The notes under the pieces were generated by a model. It saw nothing but the letters and a program-made list of their open reading frames with translations. It had not been told where the DNA came from and made no database searches. Positions 47,070 to 56,868 of a DNA stretch of 64,000 bases are shown piece by piece. The stretch covers positions 30,743 to 94,742 of the forward strand of contig NZ_LARW01000047.1 of assembly GCF_000971055.1 (NCBI RefSeq). Reading direction: 5' to 3'. The position numbers and the translations under genes are program-made. Positions within the stretch are counted from its first letter, which is position 1. Every line of letters starts with the position of its first letter. Origin of the DNA: Sphingomonas sp. SRS2. GTDB taxonomy: Bacteria; Pseudomonadota; Alphaproteobacteria; Sphingomonadales; Sphingomonadaceae.

Positions 47070-47861
47070 ATGAGCAACAAGCTGATCGAGATATGCGACA
47101 CCAAGCGGGGCCATGTCGCGGCAATGAAGGCGGCGACATCCTTTGCCGACCTCACGGCGCGCGCAAAGGCCGCGGATGCTCCGCGCGGCTTTCGCACCGC
47201 GCTCGATCGCAAGGCTGCCGGTGGCTACGGACTGATCGCCGAGATCAAGAAGGCGTCTCCGTCCAAGGGGCTGATCCGTCCCGACTTCGATCCACCCGCG
47301 CATGCCCGCGCCTATGAGGAGGCAGGCGCGGCCTGCCTCTCGGTGCTTACCGACATTCCTTATTTTCAGGGGCATGACGATTTTCTGGTAGCGGCGCGGG
47401 CGGCGTGTTCGCTGCCCTGCCTGCGCAAGGACTTCATTGTCGATCCCTGGCAGGTGACCGAGGCGCGCGCGCTGGGGGCCGATGCGATCCTGATCATCGT
47501 CGCCGCGCTCGGCGATAGCGAGATGGCCGAGATCGAAGCCGCCGCGATCGAGCATGGCATGGACGCGCTCGTCGAGGTCCATGACGCGCACGAGTTGGAG
47601 CGTGCGCTGAAGCTCCAGTCGCGGCTGATCGGGGTGAACAACCGCGACCTGCGCGATTTTTCGATCGATCTCTCGCGGACTTACGAGCTTGTCGGCGGCG
47701 CGCCCGAGGGCTGCACCTTCGTCGCCGAGAGCGGCCTGGGATCGAAGGCCGACCTCGATGCGATGGCCGATCATGGTGTGCGCTGCTTCCTGGTCGGCGA
47801 GAGCCTGATGCGCCAGGACGATGTCGCGGCCGCAACGCGCAGATTGTTGACCGGGGCATGA
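47070..47861 (+). CDS. trpC: Indole-3-glycerol phosphate synthase
   Basis: 263-residue TIM-barrel enzyme of tryptophan synthesis, converting CdRP to indole-3-glycerol phosphate. Motifs: [21 protein letters not shown] (catalytic Lys and Glu), [26 protein letters not shown] (catalytic Lys), [15 protein letters not shown] and FVAESGLGS. The ATG at 47070 fits homologues. It heads the unit trpC-moaC-moeA-lexA; trpG and trpD, usually upstream, are not in this window. The next gene overlaps it by four bases. Confidence 0.97.
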   Translation: MSNKLIEICDTKRGHVAAMKAATSFADLTARAKAADAPRGFRTALDRKAAGGYGLIAEIKKASPSKGLIRPDFDPPAHARAYEEAGAACLSVLTDIPYFQGHDDFLVAARAACSLPCLRKDFIVDPWQVTEARALGADAILIIVAALGDSEMAEIEAAAIEHGMDALVEVHDAHELERALKLQSRLIGVNNRDLRDFSIDLSRTYELVGGAPEGCTFVAESGLGSKADLDAMADHGVRCFLVGESLMRQDDVAAATRRLLTGA

Positions 47862-48328
47862 CCGGCAAGCTCACCCATATCGACGACGAGGGCGCGGCGC
47901 GCATGGTCGACGTATCGGCCAAGGCCGAGACGAAGCGCGACGCGGTGGCGGAGGGCCGCATCCTGATCGCCGCCGCCGCGCTCGATGCGATCCGGGCCGG
48001 TTCGGTCAAGAAGGGCGACGTTCTCGCGGTCGCGCGGGTCGCCGGGATCATGGCGGCCAAGAAGACCGCCGACCTGATCCCGCTGTGCCACCCGCTGCCG
48101 ATTTCGGGCGTGACGCTCGATCTCGATATCGAGGCCGACGGCATTCGCGCAACGGCGCGCATCGTCACCACCTATACGACCGGCATCGAGATGGAGGCGA
48201 TGACCGCCGTCTCGGTCGCGCTGCTCACTGTCTACGATATGGCCAAGGCGCTGGATCGGGGCATGCGGATCGAAGGGGTGCGGCTGCTGTCGAAGACCGG
48301 CGGCAAATCGGGCGACTGGAAAGCCTGA
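47858..48328 (+). CDS. moaC: Cyclic pyranopterin monophosphate synthase MoaC
   Basis: 156 residues. Acts with MoaA in the first step of molybdenum cofactor synthesis, turning 3',8-cyclo-GTP into cPMP. Signatures: [43 protein letters not shown] (active-site His), [30 protein letters not shown] and the terminal [10 protein letters not shown]. Starts inside the trpC stop (ATGA) and ends overlapping moeA (TGATG). Confidence 0.98.
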   Translation: MTGKLTHIDDEGAARMVDVSAKAETKRDAVAEGRILIAAAALDAIRAGSVKKGDVLAVARVAGIMAAKKTADLIPLCHPLPISGVTLDLDIEADGIRATARIVTTYTTGIEMEAMTAVSVALLTVYDMAKALDRGMRIEGVRLLSKTGGKSGDWKA

Positions 48329-49515
48329 TGGCACTTCTTCCGGCGGCCGATGCGCAGGCGCGGATGTTCGCGTTGAAGGCCCCGCTGCCGATCGAGACAG
48401 TGGCGGCCGCGATGGCTGCCGGGCGCTATTCCGCCGAGGACATCGTCGCGAAACGCACCCAGCCCGCGCTCGATCTGTCGGCGATGGACGGCTATGCGAT
48501 CCGCTTCGCCGAGCGGCCCGGCCCTTGGACCGTGGTCGGCGAGAGCGCCGCTGGCGGCGGGCTCGATCGTGCGATCGGCCCCGGCGAGGCGGCGCGGATC
48601 TTCACCGGTGCGCCGGTGCCCGAAGGCGCCGACGCCATCCTGATCCAGGAAGAAGCGACGCGCGACGGCGACCGGCTGGTGATGTCGGGCGAGGGGCCGC
48701 ACGGGCCCGGCGCGCATATCCGCCGCGCGGGCAGCGACTTTGCCGAGGGCGAGCTGCTGGTGCGCGCGGGCGCGCCGATCGGGGCAGCGGCGGTCGCGCT
48801 GGCGGCGAGCGGCGGTCACGGCATCCTCGCGGTGCGGCGATTGCCCCGCATCGCGATTCTATCGACCGGCAACGAACTGGTCCCGGCGGGCGAACCAACC
48901 GGCGGGGCGCTTCTCCCCGCCTCGAACGGACCGATGCTCGCGGCGATGTTGTCGGGCCTCGCCTGCGAAGCGACCGACCACGGCATCGTACCCGATGATC
49001 TCGATATGATCAGTTCCGCCTTCACGCTTCTCGCGGGGCAGGCCGACATCATCGTCACCACCGGTGGCGCATCGGTCGGCGACCATGATCTTGTCTTGCC
49101 GGCGCTCGAAAAGGCGGGAGCGACGATCGACTTCTGGAGAGTGGCGATGAAGCCCGGCAAACCGGTGATGATCGGCATGCTGGGCGATGCGATCGTGCTC
49201 GGCCTGCCCGGTAATCCGGTATCGGCCTTCGTCACCGCGACGCTGTTCCTCAAGCCGCTGGTCGCGCATCTGCTCGGCGCGGCGCGGCCGGTTCCGCCGA
49301 CCGTCATCGCACGGCTCGGTGCGCCGGCTCCGGCGACCGGCAACCGCGCCGAGTATCTGCGCGGAAAATGGGCCAATGGCCTCGCCGTTCCGCTATCGGG
49401 GCAGGATAGCGCGGGCCTCGCCGCGCTGGTCGAGGCGGAGCTGCTGATCGTTCGTCCCGCGGGTGCGGAGGCGCTCGCGGCGGGCGATCAGGCGGAGATC
49501 ATTTCGCTCGCTTGA
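48328..49515 (+). CDS. moeA: Molybdopterin molybdenumtransferase MoeA
   Basis: 395 residues. Inserts molybdate into adenylated molybdopterin. Motifs: the N-terminal hinge [33 protein letters not shown], the MoCF domain [29 protein letters not shown] and [17 protein letters not shown], and the C-terminal [20 protein letters not shown]. Its ATG overlaps the moaC stop. Its stop codon lies inside the predicted -35 element of the lexA promoter. Confidence 0.97.
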   Translation: MALLPAADAQARMFALKAPLPIETVAAAMAAGRYSAEDIVAKRTQPALDLSAMDGYAIRFAERPGPWTVVGESAAGGGLDRAIGPGEAARIFTGAPVPEGADAILIQEEATRDGDRLVMSGEGPHGPGAHIRRAGSDFAEGELLVRAGAPIGAAAVALAASGGHGILAVRRLPRIAILSTGNELVPAGEPTGGALLPASNGPMLAAMLSGLACEATDHGIVPDDLDMISSAFTLLAGQADIIVTTGGASVGDHDLVLPALEKAGATIDFWRVAMKPGKPVMIGMLGDAIVLGLPGNPVSAFVTATLFLKPLVAHLLGAARPVPPTVIARLGAPAPATGNRAEYLRGKWANGLAVPLSGQDSAGLAALVEAELLIVRPAGAEALAAGDQAEIISLA

Positions 49516-49540
49516 CAGATTCCACATCGTTGCCTAAATG
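49512..49540 (+). promoter_or_regulatory. Predicted sigma-70 promoter of lexA
   Basis: TTGACA (49512-49517), an exact 17-base spacer and TAAATG (49535-49540). The downstream LexA box begins at the last base of the -10 element. This gives lexA its own promoter even though it follows moeA by only 56 bp. Confidence 0.75.
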
Positions 49541-49554
49541 TTCCTCGTCCGTTC
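49540..49554 (+). promoter_or_regulatory. LexA (SOS) box of lexA
   Basis: GTTC-CTCGTCC-GTTC, a perfect alphaproteobacterial SOS box covering the predicted transcription start of lexA; it implies the usual autoregulation. Confidence 0.92.
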
Positions 49555-49571
49555 CCGACGAGGGCAATGCC

Positions 49572-50237
49572 ATGCTGACCCGCAAGCAACACGAACTGCT
49601 GACCTTCATTCACGATCGCCTCGCCGAGACGGGCGTCTCGCCTTCGTTCGAGGAGATGAAGGAGGCGCTCGATCTCAAGTCGAAGTCGGGCGTTCACCGC
49701 CTGATCAGCGCGCTCGAAGAACGCAACTTCATCCGCCGCCTGCCCAATCGCGCCCGCGCGCTGGAGGTGCTGCGCATGCCGGAGACTGGGGTCAAGGCGC
49801 CGGCCGCCACCGCCAAGGCTAAGGTTCCGGCCAGCGTGCCGCAGGCCGCGAACGAGAATGTGCTGGAGATTCCGCTGCACGGCCGCATCGCTGCGGGCAT
49901 GCCCATCGAAGCGCTCGAAGGACAGAGCACCCTGTCGGTGCCCGCTGCCCTGCTTGGGGCAGGCGAGCATTATGCGCTCGAAGTGTCGGGGGATTCGATG
50001 GTCGAGGCCGGCATTCTCGACGGCGACTATGCGCTGATCCGCCGCGTCAACACGGCCCGCGACGGCGACATCATCGTCGCGCTGATTGCCGACAGCGAAG
50101 CGACCCTCAAATATTTCCGCAAGGAAGGCGCGATGATCCGGCTCGACCCGGCCAACCGGGCCTACGATCCGCAGCGCTATAAGCCCGATCAGGTGCAGGT
50201 GCAGGGGAAGCTGGCGGGGCTGCTGCGGCGCTATTGA
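49572..50237 (+). CDS. lexA: SOS repressor LexA
   Basis: 221 residues. N-terminal winged HTH ([57 protein letters not shown] in two blocks), then a variable linker and the S24 self-cleavage domain: cleavage site in [11 protein letters not shown] (Ala-Gly), catalytic Ser in [12 protein letters not shown] and Lys in [10 protein letters not shown]. The ATG at 49572 gives the conserved start. It represses SOS genes including itself; in this window the radical SAM-udgX operon also carries its box. Confidence 0.98.
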   Translation: MLTRKQHELLTFIHDRLAETGVSPSFEEMKEALDLKSKSGVHRLISALEERNFIRRLPNRARALEVLRMPETGVKAPAATAKAKVPASVPQAANENVLEIPLHGRIAAGMPIEALEGQSTLSVPAALLGAGEHYALEVSGDSMVEAGILDGDYALIRRVNTARDGDIIVALIADSEATLKYFRKEGAMIRLDPANRAYDPQRYKPDQVQVQGKLAGLLRRY

Positions 50238-50243
50238 GCTTTC

Positions 50244-50331
50244 GTCGGCCCGGCGGAGGCGGGGCCGCTAGAGGCTCCGGCCTCGACGATCTCGCCAGGA
50301 CTATGACTGCCCCGGCCTCCGCCGGGGCGAC
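50244..50331. repeat. REP-like inverted repeat (copy 2) between lexA and comEC
   Basis: Right arm 50309-50331 (CCCCGGCCTCCGCCGGGGCG core) is identical to the 11859-11882 arm; the left arm (50244-50266) is a slightly degenerate inverse. It lies between convergent lexA and comEC and probably ends transcription from both sides. The comEC frame runs into it. Confidence 0.75.
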
Positions 50332-52484
50332 GGTTGGGCGGCTGTTCCGCTCCAATCCCTGAACACCGACCAGGGATGCCGTCCGACGCCCGATGCGACT
50401 GTCGCTATCGTCCCCCGCTCCAGATCGATCGCCACGCCGCCGCTCCGCGCGAGGAATGGCCGATCGATCTTGACCCAGCGGGGAACGCAACTGCGCGGCA
50501 TCCGCCGCTCGCTGATGACGATGTCGGCGCGAGCGCAGGCGCGATTCATCCGGGCAATGTCGACCAGATAGGGGCTGCGCGTCGCGAGGATGTGCCAATC
50601 GCGCCCGCCGCGCCGTAGCCGCGCCTCGCACAGGTCGGCCGAGCAGCGCGCCGCCGCGAGCGCGTCGATCGGCAGTGGCTCGCCATCGACCCCAGCGGCC
50701 TCGCTGAGCATGTCGCGGACATAGTCGCCCGCCCGATCGCGCAGCAGCGCGACCCGGCCGTCGCCGAGCACCACCGCGACATGGCGGCCGTCGCCTGTCA
50801 CAAGCAGGTCGGGCGCGGGCGACAACAGCGCCCAGACCGCACCGATCGCGAGCGGAACCGTCCCCCAGCGCCTGACGGGCGTCCGCCACAGCGCGATCCA
50901 CAGCCCGCCGACGATCATCAGTGCAAAGGCCCCCCAGGCCATGGTCGGCAACATCGTCACCGCCCCCGGTGCGCCGCCGACCGCATGGGCGATCCACAGC
51001 AGCAGCGCGATCGCCTGTGACGCCAGCCACCAAAAGGGCGCGCCGAGACCGACGGTATCGAACAGCAGCGCCAGTGCTTCGAACGGCATGATGATGAAGG
51101 TGGTCAGCGGGATCGCGACGATATTGGCGACTGCGCCATATAATCCAGACTTGTGGAAGTGGAACAGCGCGATCGGCGCGAGCGCGACCTCGATCACGAG
51201 GCCGGACAGGAGCAGCACCGCGAGGCCCCGGCCGAAGCGCGGCAGCCAGTCTTCGTCGCGGCCCGCTGCGAAGGCGACGACGCGGGGATGCTCGAGCAGG
51301 GCCACCAGCGCGGTCACGGCCGCGAAGCTGAGCTGAAAGCTGGGCCCGGCCAGCGCCTCGGGCCAGAGCAGCAGCACGATCAGCGCGCCGGTCGCGACGA
51401 GCCGCAGGGTGATCGCCTCGCGCCCCATTGCGATCCCCGCCAGCACCAGTAGCGCGGCGACGCACGAGCGGATCGTCGGCACCTGCGATCCCGACAACAG
51501 CGTATAGCCGATCCCCGCAAGCGCGCCCGCGCCCGCCGCGATCAGCAGCAACGGCGCATGAAGTGCAAGCCGGGGGCTGAGTGCGAGCAGCCGCAGCGTG
51601 AGCAGCAGAACGCCGCCGACCACGGCCGAGACATGCAGCCCCGACACCGACAGCAGATGGGCGAGCCCCGACTGGCGCATCGCCTCGGCATCCTCCACGG
51701 CGATAGCGCCTTGATCCCCGGTCGCGAGCGCGGCGGCGATGCCGCCGGCGCTCTGCCCGCTCGCGCTCGCCTCGATATGCGCCGATAGCCGCGCGCGCCG
51801 ATCGGCCAGCCAGGTCCTGAAGCCGCCGGCCGCTTCCGAGGCGTCGATCACCGGCCGGTCGAGCGCCTTGCCTGTCGCGCCGATCCCCTGGAACCAGGCG
51901 GCGCGCGCAAAGTCATAGGCGCCGGGCACCGCCGCCGGCGCGGGCGGCATCAACCGGGCGCGCACGGCGATCCGTGCCCCGCCGGGCACCATCTCCGGCA
52001 GATAGGCCTGATCGACATTGAGCCGGATGCGGGGCGGCAGCATGACGCCATCGGCGGCTTCCCGGTCGATCGCGATCGTCAGGCGCACGATCTCGCGCGC
52101 CGGCAGCCGCTCGACGGCCTCGATCCGCCCGCTGACCATCGTCACCATCGGCCGGTCGATGCGTGGAGCGGCGACCCAGTCGGCGCGCGACCAGATGATG
52201 ATCATGCCGATCAACGCGGCGAGCGCGGTGACGACGATGGCGCGTCCCAGCCTGTGCCCGGTGCCGATCGCCAGTCCCGTCAGCGCCACGCCTGCCAGTG
52301 CTACCATCGCCGCGAGCCAGGCGACCCTATCGGGCAGGACCAGCCACAACGCGATGCCGCCCGCCAGCGCGACCGGCACCCACAGGCCCAGCTGGTCGCG
52401 CTCGGCCTCCAGCATAGTTTCGATATGCCGTAGCGCCGTGGCTGTCGCGCGCCGGCCCCCGGTTTGAAGCGCGGCCGACGCCAT
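50301..52484 (-). CDS. comEC: ComEC/Rec2-type DNA uptake membrane channel
   Basis: 727 residues. N-terminal membrane and OB-like DUF4131 region, then the competence domain with GDQGAIAVEDAEAMRQSGLAHLLSVSGLHVS and about eight membrane helices (GIGYTLLSGSQVPTIRSCVAALLVL, FQLSFAAVTALVAL). The C-terminal domain is the short alphaproteobacterial version (VTGDGRHVAVVLGDGRVALL) without the HxHxDH metal motif of longer ComECs. The final residues (AAQPSPRRRPGQS) are encoded inside the REP-like repeat. ATG 52484 is preferred; longer starts lack support. Confidence 0.92.
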   Translation of the reverse strand: MASAALQTGGRRATATALRHIETMLEAERDQLGLWVPVALAGGIALWLVLPDRVAWLAAMVALAGVALTGLAIGTGHRLGRAIVVTALAALIGMIIIWSRADWVAAPRIDRPMVTMVSGRIEAVERLPAREIVRLTIAIDREAADGVMLPPRIRLNVDQAYLPEMVPGGARIAVRARLMPPAPAAVPGAYDFARAAWFQGIGATGKALDRPVIDASEAAGGFRTWLADRRARLSAHIEASASGQSAGGIAAALATGDQGAIAVEDAEAMRQSGLAHLLSVSGLHVSAVVGGVLLLTLRLLALSPRLALHAPLLLIAAGAGALAGIGYTLLSGSQVPTIRSCVAALLVLAGIAMGREAITLRLVATGALIVLLLWPEALAGPSFQLSFAAVTALVALLEHPRVVAFAAGRDEDWLPRFGRGLAVLLLSGLVIEVALAPIALFHFHKSGLYGAVANIVAIPLTTFIIMPFEALALLFDTVGLGAPFWWLASQAIALLLWIAHAVGGAPGAVTMLPTMAWGAFALMIVGGLWIALWRTPVRRWGTVPLAIGAVWALLSPAPDLLVTGDGRHVAVVLGDGRVALLRDRAGDYVRDMLSEAAGVDGEPLPIDALAAARCSADLCEARLRRGGRDWHILATRSPYLVDIARMNRACARADIVISERRMPRSCVPRWVKIDRPFLARSGGVAIDLERGTIATVASGVGRHPWSVFRDWSGTAAQPSPRRRPGQS

Positions 52485-52630
52485 GCTAGGCCCCCCGCCG
52501 GGCGTCATTGATGCCCCGGTAGCCCCGAATCCCGTGATGCTGCCGTTCGGCCGATTTGACCGGGCAGAAAAATGGGTTAGGGGGCGCGTCGACCTTGCTG
52601 GCCATCGCGCCGATCTTGGAGAAATAGCGC

Positions 52631-54070
52631 GTGGGCGCAAGCACCGAAAATCAGACTGTCGTCACCCGCTTCGCGCCATCGCCGACCGGATATCTCCACA
52701 TCGGCGGCGCACGCACCGCGCTGTTCAACTGGCTGTTCGCGCGCCACCATGGCGGCAAGTTCCTGCTACGCATCGAAGATACCGATCGGGCTCGATCGAC
52801 GCAGCCCGCGATAGAGGCGATTCTCGACGGGATGTCGTGGCTCGATCTCGGCTGGGATGGCGATGTCGTCTATCAGTTCGCCCGCGCCGAGCGCCACGCC
52901 GCGGTCGCGCACGAACTGCTCGCCAATGGCCATGCCTATCGCTGCTATGCGACCTCAGAGGAACTGGCCGAGCTGCGCGAGCAGCAGCGCGCCGCCAGGC
53001 AGCCGCTGCGCTATGATGGCCGCTGGCGCGACCGCGACCCCTCCGAAGCTCCGACGGACGCGCCCTTCGTGATCCGCCTCAAGGCCCCGCGCGAGGGCGA
53101 GGTGACGATCGACGATCTGGTGCAGGGTCCGGTCACGGTCCAGAATGCCGAGCTCGACGACATGATCCTGCTCCGTTCGGACGGGACGCCGACCTATATG
53201 CTCGCTGTGGTGGTCGATGATCACGACATGGGCGTCACCCACGTCATCCGCGGCGACGACCATCTCAACAACGCCTTTCGTCAGCTCGCGCTGATTCGTG
53301 CGATGAACGAAATCACGGGCGACTGGCCCGACCCGATCTATGCGCATATCCCGCTGATCCACGGGGCGGACGGCGCAAAACTCTCCAAGCGCCATGGTGC
53401 GCTGGGTGTCGACGCCTATCGCGACGAGATGGGGATGCTGTCCGAGGCGGTGAACAACTATCTGCTGCGACTCGGCTGGGGCCATGGCGATGACGAGATC
53501 ATCAGCCGCGAGCAGGCGGTGGAGTGGTTCGATCTCGCCGGGGTCGGGCGTTCGCCGTCACGCTTCGATTTCAAGAAGCTCGAGAATCTCAACGGTCATT
53601 ATATGCGCGAGGCCGACGATGCGCGCCTGGCCGATCTGATCGCGCCCGGAGTCGCGGCGCAGGCAGGACGCGAATTCGACTCGGACGATCATGCGCTACT
53701 GCTCCGCACCATTCCTTTCCTGAAGGTAAGAGCGAAGAATATCAATGAGTTGACGGAAGGTGCCGGCTTTCTGTTTCGCACTCGCCCGCTCGATATGGAC
53801 GAGAAGGCAGCATCACTGCTAGACGAGCCCGGCAAGGCGCTGCTGGCTCTGGCCCGCGACGCGCTTGCAGCCACGGCCGACTGGTCTGCGCCCGCGCTGG
53901 ACGCGTCGGTCAAGGCGGTGGCGGAGCAGGCGGGGATTGGCCTCGGCAAGGTTGCGCAGCCGTTGCGTGCGGCGCTGACGGGCCGCGCTACCTCCCCGGG
54001 TATATTCGACGTTCTGGCGCTTCTCGGCCGCGAGGAGAGCCTGGGCCGGTTGGAAGACCAGCTGAAGTGA
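52631..54070 (+). CDS. gltX: Glutamyl-tRNA synthetase
   Basis: 479-residue class I synthetase. The HIGH motif is [13 protein letters not shown], the KMSKS motif is [15 protein letters not shown], and [10 protein letters not shown] and [12 protein letters not shown] complete the active site. The length is typical; the C-terminal anticodon-binding part is intact ([28 protein letters not shown]). The GTG at 52631 is the likely start. It is divergent from comEC and 50 bp before gltA. Confidence 0.97.
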   Translation: MGASTENQTVVTRFAPSPTGYLHIGGARTALFNWLFARHHGGKFLLRIEDTDRARSTQPAIEAILDGMSWLDLGWDGDVVYQFARAERHAAVAHELLANGHAYRCYATSEELAELREQQRAARQPLRYDGRWRDRDPSEAPTDAPFVIRLKAPREGEVTIDDLVQGPVTVQNAELDDMILLRSDGTPTYMLAVVVDDHDMGVTHVIRGDDHLNNAFRQLALIRAMNEITGDWPDPIYAHIPLIHGADGAKLSKRHGALGVDAYRDEMGMLSEAVNNYLLRLGWGHGDDEIISREQAVEWFDLAGVGRSPSRFDFKKLENLNGHYMREADDARLADLIAPGVAAQAGREFDSDDHALLLRTIPFLKVRAKNINELTEGAGFLFRTRPLDMDEKAASLLDEPGKALLALARDALAATADWSAPALDASVKAVAEQAGIGLGKVAQPLRAALTGRATSPGIFDVLALLGREESLGRLEDQLK

Positions 54071-54120
54071 AATGACGTGCCGGTAAAGCGGCCAAGGGGC
54101 GAACGACAGGAGATTGCGAC

Positions 54121-55404
54121 ATGGCGGATAAGGTTCAGCTCGAGTTCGGCGGCAAGACGTCCGAATATTCCGTCATGTCGGGCACGGTGGGGCCGGACGT
54201 CATCGACATCCGCAAGCTCTACGCCGCGACCGGTGCATTCACTTATGATCCGGGTTTCACCTCGACCGCATCATGCCAGTCGGCGCTGACCTATATCGAC
54301 GGCGACGAGGGCGTCCTGCTCCATCGCGGTTACCCCATCGACCAGCTCGCCGAACAGTCGAGCTTCATGGAAGTCTCCTATCTGCTGCTCAACGGCGAAC
54401 TGCCGAGCGGTAAGGAACTGGCGGACTTCACCTATACGATCAGCCGCCACACCATGCTGCACGAGCAGCTCGCCACCTTCTATCGCGGCTTCCGCCGCGA
54501 TGCGCATCCTATGGCGATCATGTGCGGCGTCGTCGGCGCGCTGTCGGCCTTCTACCATGACTCGACCGACATCACCGATCCCAAGCAGCGCATGATCGCG
54601 TCGCACCGGCTGATCGCCAAGATGCCGACGATCGCGGCGATGGCGTATAAATATTCGGTGGGTCAGCCCTTCCTCTATCCGAGGAACGACCTGAGCTACA
54701 CCGGCAATTTCCTGCGCATGACCTTCGGCGTTCCCGCCGAGGAATATGAGATCGATCCGGTGATCGAGTCGGCGATGGACAAGATATTCATCCTCCATGC
54801 CGATCACGAGCAGAACGCCTCGACCTCGACCGTGCGCCTCGCCGGATCGTCGGGTGCGAATCCCTTCGCCTGCATCGCGGCGGGCATCGCCTGTCTGTGG
54901 GGCCCGGCGCATGGCGGCGCGAACGAAGCCGCGCTCAACATGCTGCGCGAGATCGGCACGCCCGACCGCATTCCCGAATATATCGCCCGCGCCAAGAACA
55001 AGGACGATCCGTTCCGCCTGATGGGCTTCGGCCACCGCGTGTACAAGAATTTCGACCCGCGCGCGAAGGTGCTCGGCAAGGCCGCGACCGAGGTGCTCGA
55101 CAAGCTCGGCATCAGCGATCCGGTGCTCGACACCGCGCGCGAGCTGGAGCGGATCGCGCTCAGCGACCAGTATTTCATCGACAAGAAGCTCTATCCGAAC
55201 GTCGACTTCTATTCGGGCGTGATCCTGTCGGCGATCGGCTTCCCGACGACGATGTTCACCGTGCTCTTCGCGCTTGCCCGCACCGTCGGCTGGGTCGCGC
55301 AATGGAACGAGATGATCTCGGACCCCGAGCAGAAGATCGGCCGCCCGCGTCAGCTCTATATGGGCCCGGCGGCGCGCGACTATGTTCCGGTCGCCAAGCG
55401 GTAG
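54121..55404 (+). CDS. gltA: Citrate synthase (type II, hexameric)
   Basis: 427 residues. Condenses acetyl-CoA and oxaloacetate at the entry of the TCA cycle. N-terminal small beta domain typical of the Gram-negative NADH-regulated form, then catalytic residues in [42 protein letters not shown] and [17 protein letters not shown], with the Asp region [15 protein letters not shown] ribosome-binding site AGGAG precedes the ATG. A strong terminator follows. Confidence 0.98.
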   Translation: MADKVQLEFGGKTSEYSVMSGTVGPDVIDIRKLYAATGAFTYDPGFTSTASCQSALTYIDGDEGVLLHRGYPIDQLAEQSSFMEVSYLLLNGELPSGKELADFTYTISRHTMLHEQLATFYRGFRRDAHPMAIMCGVVGALSAFYHDSTDITDPKQRMIASHRLIAKMPTIAAMAYKYSVGQPFLYPRNDLSYTGNFLRMTFGVPAEEYEIDPVIESAMDKIFILHADHEQNASTSTVRLAGSSGANPFACIAAGIACLWGPAHGGANEAALNMLREIGTPDRIPEYIARAKNKDDPFRLMGFGHRVYKNFDPRAKVLGKAATEVLDKLGISDPVLDTARELERIALSDQYFIDKKLYPNVDFYSGVILSAIGFPTTMFTVLFALARTVGWVAQWNEMISDPEQKIGRPRQLYMGPAARDYVPVAKR

Positions 55405-55427
55405 CATTTCCAATTTCGTGAATTGAG

Positions 55428-55456
55428 AGGCCGGGGCGAAAGCTCCGGCCTTTTTC
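55428..55456 (+). terminator. Rho-independent terminator of gltA
   Basis: Stem AGGCCGGGGC / GCTCCGGCCT around GAAA, followed by TTTTT; 24 bp after the gltA stop. Confidence 0.85.
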
Positions 55457-55515
55457 GTCGTGTGCCGCGAGCCTCCGCGCCTCTGCCCGTTATGCTGACG
55501 ATAGCGGGTTGGGAA

Positions 55516-56868
55516 TCAGTCCCCCACCGGGAGCGTGAACACGAACCGCGCGCCCTGCATGGGTGCGCTGTCGACTCCCAGGTCGCCGCCCATCGCGCGG
55601 GCCAGGCGGCGGGATATGTAGAGGCCCAGGCCGCTGCCGGTCCCGTCGCGCAGGCCAAGCCGCTCGAACCGGTCGAAGACGCGCTCCTGATGCTCGGGTG
55701 CGATGCCGTCGCCCGCATCGGCGATGATGATCGCGGCGATGTCGCCCTCGCGCTCGCAGCGGATCCAGACGACCCCGCCCTCGGGCGAATGGCGGATCGC
55801 ATTGCTCAGCAGGTTGATCAGCACCTGCAGGATGCGACGGAAATCGCCACGCGCCATCACCGGAGGGCCCGGCGGGGGGGCGTCGATCGTCACCTGATGA
55901 TTGGCGGCGCGCACCGCGAGCAGCCCGGCGGCGCGCAGGGCGGTGTCGTTCAGGTCTATCCTGTCCGCTTCGGGCCGAAAATCGGCGCGCTCGATTGTTT
56001 GCAGATCGACGAGATCCTCGACCAGCGCGAGCAGATGACGGCCCGCGCCGGCAATATCCTCGGCATAGACGGCATAGTCGCGCCGCACCGGCCCCTCGCT
56101 GCGTCCCTGAATCACATCGGCGTTGGCGATGATCCGGTCGAGCGGCTCGCGCATCGCCCGGCCGAGCTGGCTACCAAAGGCTTCGTCGAGCGGCGGCGGC
56201 GGGGCCTGTCGCGCGCTGGCCTGCGCCCGGGGATCGCGGCGGCTGACCAGCAGCTGATAGCCTGCGAGATTGCCGATCCCGTCGATCAGCGGGACTCCCG
56301 CCAGTCGCACCGGCACGCCTGGGCCGAACAGGAACGTCGCGCCATCGTCCTCGAAGCGGTCGGCGGTGCGCGCGGATTCGGAGATGCGGCTTACCCCGGC
56401 CTCGTCGCAGGTCAGGGTAAACAGCGCCTCGATCGGCTGGCCGATCGCGGCGGGCATGTTGGCGGGTGGCTGGGTTATCCTAAGCATCGGATCGGTCTCG
56501 ATGATCCAGTCGGCGCTTGCCCGGCTGAAATCGCGCCAGCGTATCGCGTCGAGCCCCGGCTGCGGCGGTATCGGGGCGATATCCTGCCAGCCGGTGATCG
56601 CGAGTTCGACGCACGGGCCCCCGGGCTTCACCTCCACCCACAGGTCGATGTCCTGATCGCCATTCGCGGCGACGACCCGGCGCGAGATGCTGATGCCCAG
56701 GCGCCGGGTAAGCCGCGCCAATGAGGCGAGTTGCGGTATGGCGAGAGCGCCGCCGCGCACGCCCCCGGCGCGTTCCTGCAGGCGCAGCAGCGGCGGATCG
56801 GCCTCGATCAGCCGGCCTTGCTGGTCGACCTTGCCATGGACGGGTCGGACGCCGGCGGGGGCGTTCAT
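55516..56868 (-). CDS. Sensor histidine kinase-like protein lacking the phospho-accepting His
   Basis: 450 residues, cytoplasmic. A PAS-like N-terminal half (about 1-215) is followed by a DHp-like domain and HATPase_c. The H-box aligns as FGSQLGRAMREPLDRII against the usual F..MSHELRTPLNAI, so Arg237 replaces the His while Arg240, Pro242 and Leu243 are kept. The ATPase side looks intact: LINLLSNAIRHSPEGG (N-box), IADAGDGIAPEHQERVFDRF (G1) and GTGSGLGLYISRRLARAMGG (G2). It may bind ATP without autophosphorylation, as a signalling scaffold. It overlaps the upstream DUF2336 gene (ATGA). Confidence 0.88.
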   Translation of the reverse strand: MNAPAGVRPVHGKVDQQGRLIEADPPLLRLQERAGGVRGGALAIPQLASLARLTRRLGISISRRVVAANGDQDIDLWVEVKPGGPCVELAITGWQDIAPIPPQPGLDAIRWRDFSRASADWIIETDPMLRITQPPANMPAAIGQPIEALFTLTCDEAGVSRISESARTADRFEDDGATFLFGPGVPVRLAGVPLIDGIGNLAGYQLLVSRRDPRAQASARQAPPPPLDEAFGSQLGRAMREPLDRIIANADVIQGRSEGPVRRDYAVYAEDIAGAGRHLLALVEDLVDLQTIERADFRPEADRIDLNDTALRAAGLLAVRAANHQVTIDAPPPGPPVMARGDFRRILQVLINLLSNAIRHSPEGGVVWIRCEREGDIAAIIIADAGDGIAPEHQERVFDRFERLGLRDGTGSGLGLYISRRLARAMGGDLGVDSAPMQGARFVFTLPVGD

